Shown in pieces: positions 57,401-64,000 of a DNA stretch of 64,000 nt. Made by a program: the position numbers and the translations under genes. Source of the DNA: Clavelina lepadiformis (taxonomy: Eukaryota; Chordata; Ascidiacea; Aplousobranchia; Clavelinidae). How positions within the stretch are numbered: the first letter of the stretch is position 1; each line of letters opens with the position of its first letter. The notes under the pieces were generated by a model, which saw nothing but the letters and a program-made list of their open reading frames with translations, was not told the origin of the DNA and made no database searches. The DNA lies in assembly GCF_947623445.1 (NCBI RefSeq), contig NC_135244.1:15996860-16060859 (forward strand). Reading direction: 5' to 3'.

Positions 57401-60171
57401 GGAGTAATTCAACTCACTTTTACGCTTAACCTTGAAATTCACACACAATCAAACTTACCTGGATTTCCTTCTTTGTTTAGCTTCTGCAGCTAATTTTGCC
57501 TTTTTAACTTCAATCAACCTAAGACTTCTCCTTGTCACCGGTTGAATATTTTCATGAACAAGTGTCGGCTTCTTTTCAACAGTACTACTAGATGAAACAA
57601 GACATACTCTCTTCTTTGATGGTTCTACTGTAGTCGATGGTGAAGCAAAAAAGGTCATAATAGCTTTATAGCGGCTTGCTGCGTTTGCTCTTCTTGGTCT
57701 CATTTGCACACTGTTACCTGAATTTACTCGTTCAGGTTCCACTTGAAGTAATATTTTACTGTTTTCCTTTTTAACATCTTCAGGCAAGAGTTTTACATCA
57801 GGGGCGAGTTCACTTACTTCAATTCTGGACTCGGTCTGTGTGTTATCAATATTTGAAGATTTGGTCACGTCAGCTTCAGGAGAGAGTTTGTCTGGAGACA
57901 AGGTAACTGATGATGTTTCAGTAACATGGTGATTATGACCATCAAAAGAGACACTTGCTGATGCAGCAACTTCAATGTACTCTTCTTTGCTTACTTTTCG
58001 TGTACTTGATACCAATTCCGATTTTTCAGTAATGGGTAAACACGTGTCCACTTTCTCAGGAATAGCTTTCTCACCCAAAGGGGGGATTGGTTTCTCACCA
58101 TATTCTACAACAGGGACATCGTTTATTGAAGTGCAGTCCAATATGTCCTTGCTACCATTTCCGGAAAAGGCAGGTGAGGTATTTGAAACTGATATGTCAC
58201 CAGCAACAGTCGTTTGTGTCACCGTGGATTGCTTCTTAGTCTCTAACAGGTTGCTGTATGAACCAGTTACTTTTAGTTCCTGCTTGCTTACAGTGGAGTG
58301 TATTAACAAATCATTAGAAGTATCCGGCAAGGATTCTGTAGCACTTTCAGATACTGCAAAGTTTTCCGACATCTTATCCTGATCTTCTTTAATTTCATAG
58401 TCTTTTTTGTGCTTAACATAATGAAGCCAACGTCGAAATGATTTTCGTTGACGAACAAACCTTTAAAAAAATTTTTGCTTGAGTAATTTCCAAGTGACGT
58501 ACAGAGTTAGATAAAAAAACATATCCATAATGAATGGTGTGACATTTCAACTTCTTCAAAACCAATGAAAAAAAATAATTGCATGTATTAAAATAAAAAT
58601 ATAACTCAGGTGTCTGAATGACCACAGGTAACAAAAAAGCAGTTAGTGAACTGCTTCAAAAATTGTATAAATTCATAAACTTTTCTCCTTGCATTGAATT
58701 AGAACCGTTACATTATCACACTCATCAATCAGAACAATGATAAGGAACCTAATATTAAGCTTAACATGAAAATCATGATCAATTATGTACCTGGAATGCC
58801 ATATTGCGGTGAATGTGCGATCATCACGATCCAACTGTTGCTGCTGAAGCCTGCGCCTCATTTGCACATCTTCATCTGCAGTGATAGATGCAGTACGAAG
58901 CGTGTGTCCACTACGAGTTGTACCAGTAAAGTTTTGATATCGAATTGCCTGATGAATAGATACAAATTCCATGAAAATGTTACACACTTGAAGGCATTAA
59001 AAGAGTTGAAAGTAAAAAATATTTATATTGCTGAAATGGTGTCAAATGTAATACCTGCAGAGTTTCTCGCAGAACTTTAATATCGCCAGATTTATTGTCA
59101 TTAAGCACATATTCTTCACATTCATAACAGTAAACATATAGTTCGTTAACATCAATGACAAGTGGGTGGTGAGAGTCCTCATAATGGTCGAGTGCATGTT
59201 CGTGAATATACCTACGAAGATAAAAACAACCATAAAATCGACAAGATTTGGGAAGGTTTTTTGCATTATTATATAGTCAGCCTACTTACCTGCCACATGC
59301 TACATTTGGACAACTCAAACATGCCCACACTGATTCTGTGGTAAAGCAAATATTACAGAGCCATCGCTGAGGATTGACTACTGAGTGTCTCTCACCAATT
59401 GTCATTCGCATGATATGCTTGCAATTGCATATGCTTAACTAAATAAAATCGACAATATAAAAAAAATGTCATGACTCATGAAGTAGCAGAGTAAACACAC
59501 CATTATCTTCAATGTGGTAAAAATAAAACTCATTGCATTTGATGTAAAATCTGAGATAGTTGTATATGTATATAGATTATTAACCTCATATTCTGTTGAT
59601 AAACGAAACCGAGTGCACCTTGTGAGGTATTGCACTTCATGATGAGAAAGCTCATCCTGCAGAACAAAACGTTTATTGTCTTTCACATTGAAGTTATATG
59701 TATAACATACATATATTCATATCGGAAAAAACACGCACGAGTGAAATACAACATATGATATTACAGTACTTATCATTCAGTTACCCAAATATCATTGCAA
59801 TACAAATTTTATACTGATATGGTTTTGCTGCTGAAGACAAATTATACATTTTGTCAATCATTACACCATGTCCAATTTTGAACGTAACTACTAATGCAAT
59901 AAAGGAGACACCTTGTGGGAAAATTATGTTGCTACAGATTTAATGTTAAAAAAAAAACAAACACATATATAAAATCTTAAAACTATTTTCATCATTTAGT
60001 TTAAGTATATAGCACTATATAAATTATAAACATAAAGAAAAATACAAACATTCATCAACCAAATTATAGGATTTTTACCTGAGAAAATTCAGATTTAGGT
60101 TTTACTTTTGCTTCCCTTTTTTTATCAGAATCTGGGCTTTTCTTCATTTTATCCATAACAAAATTGCTCAT
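54464..60171 (-). CDS. Ubiquitin-specific protease, USP44/USP49-like
   Basis: A nuclear deubiquitinase; the vertebrate relatives USP44 and USP49 remove ubiquitin from histone H2B and tune the spindle checkpoint. Sixteen exons join in frame from 60171 to 54464 (1,083 residues; vertebrate members about 690-710). An N-terminal zf-UBP domain has [45 protein letters not shown] and [12 protein letters not shown]. The catalytic domain follows: Cys box [16 protein letters not shown] (Cys about 614), [49 protein letters not shown], a zinc-binding CLEC/CSYC pair, [12 protein letters not shown], His box [11 protein letters not shown] (His about 995) and HCNDSN (Asn/Asp about 1012). Exon 6 (58460-57459) adds about 330 Ser/Thr/Glu-rich residues ending in a basic tract, which accounts for the extra length. 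Confidence 0.95.
57459..58460 (-). other. Large disordered insert exon of the USP gene
   Basis: A single 1,002-bp exon opens with [19 protein letters not shown], shared in style with the family linker. It continues with about 300 residues rich in Ser, Thr, Glu and Val and lacking a domain. It ends [13 protein letters not shown] and [19 protein letters not shown], likely nuclear-localisation or chromatin-contact sequence. No stop or frameshift interrupts it. Confidence 0.8.
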
Positions 60172-61107
60172 ATGTGTAAATGTGAAACTTAAAAGTGAAG
60201 CATCTTCTCACACTTGTACCCAACTGTATATAGCATTATGCAAATACCCCTATGCATTCGCCTTCACATACTAACATGACCAAAACAACAGAAAACGTGA
60301 GCAAGTTCAAATATAAAACTTAACTATATGTACACAATGAAATTTAATGCAGGTATATCAATATACCATAAATTCTAACACAAAACGCTAAAATATAATC
60401 TGGCAATGAGTCAAGAAAATATAAGATAATTTTGAAGCAGAAACACCTTTCTACTATAAGTTTGGTTATTTCATTTATTGGTATAAAAAGCATAGTTCAT
60501 TATTGGATTGTACTTCTGCTCATGTTCACGTGCAATAAATATCTCACAGTTCCACAAATGGAAAACCTTATTCTTATGGTATTCTAAAATGAATTTGATA
60601 GACTTGCCCTTGAAAAGAGTAGAAATAACATTGTAAAAGATAGAAATCTTGTGGATTCGGTTGCCTGGTTATTTTATGTGAAAAAAAAACGTGAATTTTA
60701 CCTCTAACATGTGCACCGTCTGTACAATTTGCCTGTTATATGTGATTTGAAATGTACGCCTATACTTACTGTGGAACGTAGAATGAAAAGCTATCACGAC
60801 TCTATCTGTTGTTACTTTTCGTAGTTTGTCTTTTTATGATATGCATACGCCTCTTAAACCGAGAAATATTTTGCCACAATGTGTTGTATGTTAAATGCAA
60901 AAACATGACCAATGTATTTGATTTAATTTAAATATTTTTTTATTCGCGTGCAAAATCTTTTAATCGTGAATAAAGCAAAAACACAAAAAAAAACATGAAT
61001 TTTAATGAAGTTTTCAAAAACCTTACAATCTTTTTGTCATTTGTGTAAAATTACTCTTGTATGAAGTCATACCAAAATTAGTAAAGTTCAAACATTAGAA
61101 CAAAAGA
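60172..61107. other. Upstream of the USP gene, no gene
   Basis: AT-rich, with no exon on either strand. A TTTTAAG acceptor-like site is 16 bases before the USP start codon. Confidence 0.45.
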
Positions 61108-61109
61108 TG

Positions 61110-61290
61110 AAGCTCGGTGGCAGAGCGGTTAGCGTGTGTGGCTCGTAAATATGAAAGCATGGTTCGATTCCTTGTTGAGCTACCCTTGAGCAGCATATGA
61201 ATGACGCTTGCTTCTGTCCATATTTTCAGTGGTCCCAGTGACCAGTTTCAAGCTTGGGCAATATAAAAAAACATAACAAGCGTATCCATC
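61110..61290 (+). mobile_element. tRNA-derived SINE (probable)
   Basis: The head contains a good RNA polymerase III box A (GTGGCAGAGCGGTTAGCG, from about 61119) and an exact box B (GGTTCGATTCC, from about 61162) at tRNA spacing. The ends AGCTCGG and TTGAGCT can form an acceptor stem using wobble pairs. The anticodon arm does not fold well. The sequence continues about 100 bp as a non-tRNA body before an A-rich stretch (ATATAAAAAAACATAAC). This is a SINE layout rather than a working tRNA gene; the right boundary is approximate. Confidence 0.65.
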
Positions 61291-61395
61291 GGAGTTCTAG
61301 GAGTCGCACAGTACTAAGACAAGCTCAGTAAACAGGGGTCAAGTGGTAAAAAATCATTGCCGAGTTTAAGTCATGCAAAGACTTTCCGAGTTTAG

Positions 61396-61481
61396 TATAC
61401 AAGTGCACAACCACAGGATGCGTTTGTATACTAGACCCCAGCTACTCAAATTGTGACGTCATCTGGTTGTGCACTTGTATA
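61396..61481. repeat. 18-bp perfect inverted repeat
   Basis: TATACAAGTGCACAACCA at 61396-61413 is the exact complement of 61464-61481, with a 50-bp loop. A further TATACTAGACC/TATAAGACC similarity lies beside it. It may be the core of a small foldback element; no target duplication was found. Confidence 0.7.
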
Positions 61482-62866
61482 TAAGACCCGACTTTCCTCA
61501 ATGAGTTCGAGGATAAAGAGTGTGATACCGGCACCATACCAAGCCCTTGGAAGCTCAAGTGAAATATTTTATAATTTACTACTGAAACACTTTCCGACAT
61601 TGTGTCAATTAGTACAGTAGTATTGGCAAAATGAAATGCTGTCTGACCCGACTGGAAAGTACGGCAGTGTTCGACGAGAAATTGTGCGTGCAAAGATCTA
61701 AATTTTGGCGTGAACTAAAGCCTAAATATATATCAATCAATTAATAATTACCAATATGAATTAGCAAAACGCCAATATTACTTTTTAAAGTAAGAATCGA
61801 CACTTTTGAAAAGTCACCTGCTGGCGCAGGATGTAGGTCTACAGTCATACGATTTAGCCTATTCCTATTTTCCATCAAACTATTTTCGAGGCGGGGTAGT
61901 AACCGAAAGAGCAGGTGCTGTAACCTGCTATTGGTTTCTGCTCAATGATTGCCAGGCTGCTGTTCGTGACGTAACACCAAGGCTGCTCACCGTGACGTAA
62001 CCAACAGCAGCCCTCCCATTGCTGGAGTAGTAGTACTCTGCTACTCTTCTTAGAAAAAAAATGCACAAAAGAATTTATTATATTCATTTAAGTAACCAAA
62101 GTGTAATTTACATTAACAAAGTAGCCTACTGATATTGTAGCACATATTGATTTGCTGATAGTATCTTTATTTTGTAGTATTGTTTATTTTTGCCCCTTGA
62201 TCGTAGGACATGTGCAGGTACGGACGGTAGGCCAACTTTGAAAGTAGGCTATGACAGTTGTTGACAACAAATCGTGCGTTCACTGAAGCCTTAATTCTTT
62301 GTTTGTTTATTATAACTTGCACCAGCTTTTCTTCTTTATTTATTGTAAATCGGGGTTCCCTTTCATGAACCTCTTGGGTGCGTATCTTTTCTTGGAATGA
62401 TTTTGAATAAAGTTCTTAAAGGATTAGCATCAACTATGGAACATTTTATTTTTGCTGCGAAAACCGGCAATTTAAGCGTTCACCCCTCAGTGGCTGATAA
62501 ATGCAGCAAAATTAAATGGAAGCGATTCATTGGGCAAAAGTTTAAAGGTACTGGATTGTTTAGTGCTTTTGTCGCACTGTGTTGTATTGAAATGTACCAA
62601 GTTTGTTTGCGGTCTTCCATTGGAACAACTATTTGTCAACTATGCAATTTCATTTTAATGGATTTTTCTGTTCAGTACGAGCACTTTACAAGCACAAACG
62701 GAATTTATACAGTTTTTTCTCCGATGCATGTAAAATATTTCAACTTTATTTCCTGTTTGCCTCGTATATAAACTGCTTATCTTAGGTTTCTGTGGATGAT
62801 GTTTATTAAAAGTGATTTCGAAAAAGAATACAATCAATGAAATGTGCATACGAATCAACTTTTCTG
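61482..62866. other. No gene recognised
   Basis: AT-rich spacer. Frames at 62397-62785 have no domain or codon pattern to support a gene. Confidence 0.4.
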
Positions 62867-64000
62867 TTAGTGATGCTGACATGTAAATGTGTTCTTTAAA
62901 CAGCAACCTTTCGGACAAATCTCATGGCACCACCTTCTACATTCTTCACAGGACACCTTAGAAAACAATACATAGGATTACTTTTTTGCAATCACATCTC
63001 TCAATGTATTTATCCTCAAAAACCTGGAAATGCAAGAACTGTAATCTTTGCAGTAATTAATGTTCATAGCAAAATTGATCGCTCTTATAATTTACATGAT
63101 ATGATTAAGTAATTAATTGAATTTCACACTTTCATTAGCTTAGTGGATTCTTATCACTGTCACATTACACAACTTGTTCAAAAACAAATGCGCCAATGAC
63201 ACATTTCTGTCATACTTGATAGGAATCATACCCAATTTATTGTGTCTCCATGAAATGATTTTGGTGGTTTTGCATCATGACACATGAGACAGTAATTTTC
63301 CAAACAACTTACATCTAATAATGTAATTGAAACATGTCACATTAAGCAACAACCATGCTTTCCATATTATTGTTGTAATTCAGCACAGGTGTATCTAATT
63401 ATCTACATTACAAGAATGTTCCATTATTGCGTTAGCATTTTGTCAAAATGGTCGACACTATGTACAATGATTTCTAATTCTATGTAAAATAGGAGAAAAG
63501 CACTGCATTAGCACCATTAAACCCTAGCTGTTTGAACTTGAAATAAAGCTTACCTGTCATATTGAGCAATAAGTTGCCAAAATTCTCTCTGTACAAAGTA
63601 CACGATGTTGAATCCGCTTTGAAATCTGCGTCTTCAAACAAATTTTGGCACAAATAACGTTCTGCTTCCTACAACAACTTAATGGTTTAAAAATATTCTG
63701 GATCCAAAGTGGATTATAGAAAAGTAAAACAGTGTTTTAAAACTTTACCATTAATGCAAGAGGGCCACAATTCATAAAGTCCTTTTGTTCGTTATGCTTT
63801 CTGCAGCAGTATCTCCACTCAGATGTTGTTTTTCGATAATGTCGAAAAAATGATCTATTGTTTTACAAATAGAATTACTTATTGCATAAATTTATATTTA
63901 TGAAACAGGCGCTAACATGACAACTACAGTGATACCCAAAGTGTTTTTTTATTCGATGAATATATTCCATTGGTTCTTTTCCAAACGAGTCATAAACGTA
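62867..64000 (-). CDS. Ulp1/C48-like peptidase with C-terminal PHD finger, partial
   Basis: The 3' part of a gene that enters from the right edge. Five exons join in exact phase: 64000-63936 (cut by the window), 63854-63749, 63668-63554, 63314-63232 and 62956-62867. The visible 152 residues start YVYDSFGKEP, like the strand carrying the DS motif of Ulp1/SENP cysteine peptidases. About 50 residues on, EQKDFMNCGPLALMEAERYL has the Gln-x5-Asn-Cys-Gly arrangement of their catalytic Gln and Cys. The end is a PHD finger: CLMC, FHGDTINWVSCEECRRWCHEIC. A deSUMOylase-like peptidase plus a histone-reading finger could be a chromatin regulator or a domesticated transposon protein. The catalytic His and Asp would lie outside the window. 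The assignment rests on short motifs only. Confidence 0.6.

Noticed and set aside
61110-61185. Functional tRNA gene
   Set aside because: The anticodon arm does not fold and the T stem has a mismatch; the SINE reading explains the trailing body and A-rich end.
1-64000. Retroviral, LTR-element or Polinton copies, and CRISPR arrays
   Set aside because: No reverse transcriptase, integrase, capsid or envelope-like sequence and no regularly spaced short repeats were seen. The peptidase-like gene at the right edge ends in a PHD finger and has no visible viral neighbours.

Overview
This is an AT-rich nuclear window from an animal, probably a marine invertebrate. The host genes are metazoan (ZDHHC1/11-like, CDC123, IBA57, pantothenate kinase, USP44/49-like, a discoidin/collagen-like secreted protein). 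Their introns are short, and several start codons sit 4-16 bases after a splice acceptor. Together this suggests a compact deuterostome genome such as an ascidian; that assignment is inference and other invertebrates are possible.

Layout. 1-7 kb: no gene seen, one hAT MITE (709-945), two broken copies of the 3' end of the ZDHHC gene (2625-4230) and a second hAT MITE (5149-5478). 7-20.5 kb: a transposon graveyard. It holds a Chapaev-like CACTG element with a broken transposase (7178-9839), a P element with long terminal inverted repeats, a THAP domain and a truncated transposase (10225-14141) that was hit by a hAT MITE (10564-11024), a nested inverted-repeat cluster (about 14300-16385), a hAT MITE (17379-17697) and a hAT remnant with a dimerisation-domain ORF (19329-20432). 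21-23.8 kb: intact eight-exon ZDHHC1/11-like palmitoyltransferase. 25.9-28 kb: an unrecognised single-exon gene and a broken paralogue. 28.9-30.3 kb: secreted collagen-like/discoidin gene. 32-37 kb: a Tigger-like MITE, CDC123 (8 exons) and IBA57 (one exon), both on the minus strand. 38.8-45.6 kb: a 6.85 kb CACTA/EnSpm element with two divergent, apparently intact genes, a C2H2-DDE transposase and an unrecognised 416-residue partner. 47.5-49.9 kb: pantothenate kinase (6 exons). 54.5-60.2 kb: USP44/49-like deubiquitinase (16 exons) with a large disordered insert. 62.9-64 kb: the 3' end of a gene joining a Ulp1/C48-like peptidase fold to a C-terminal PHD finger; it runs off the window.

The host genes belong to unrelated housekeeping processes (protein palmitoylation, eIF2 assembly, mitochondrial iron-sulfur maturation, coenzyme A synthesis, ubiquitin editing), and no operon is evident. 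The most interesting content is the mobile DNA: the two-gene CACTA element with both reading frames open across all splice junctions, the nested P/hAT insertion whose opposite inverted-repeat arm preserves the empty site, and the peptidase-PHD gene. I recognised no retrovirus, LTR element, Polinton, CRISPR array or rRNA gene.
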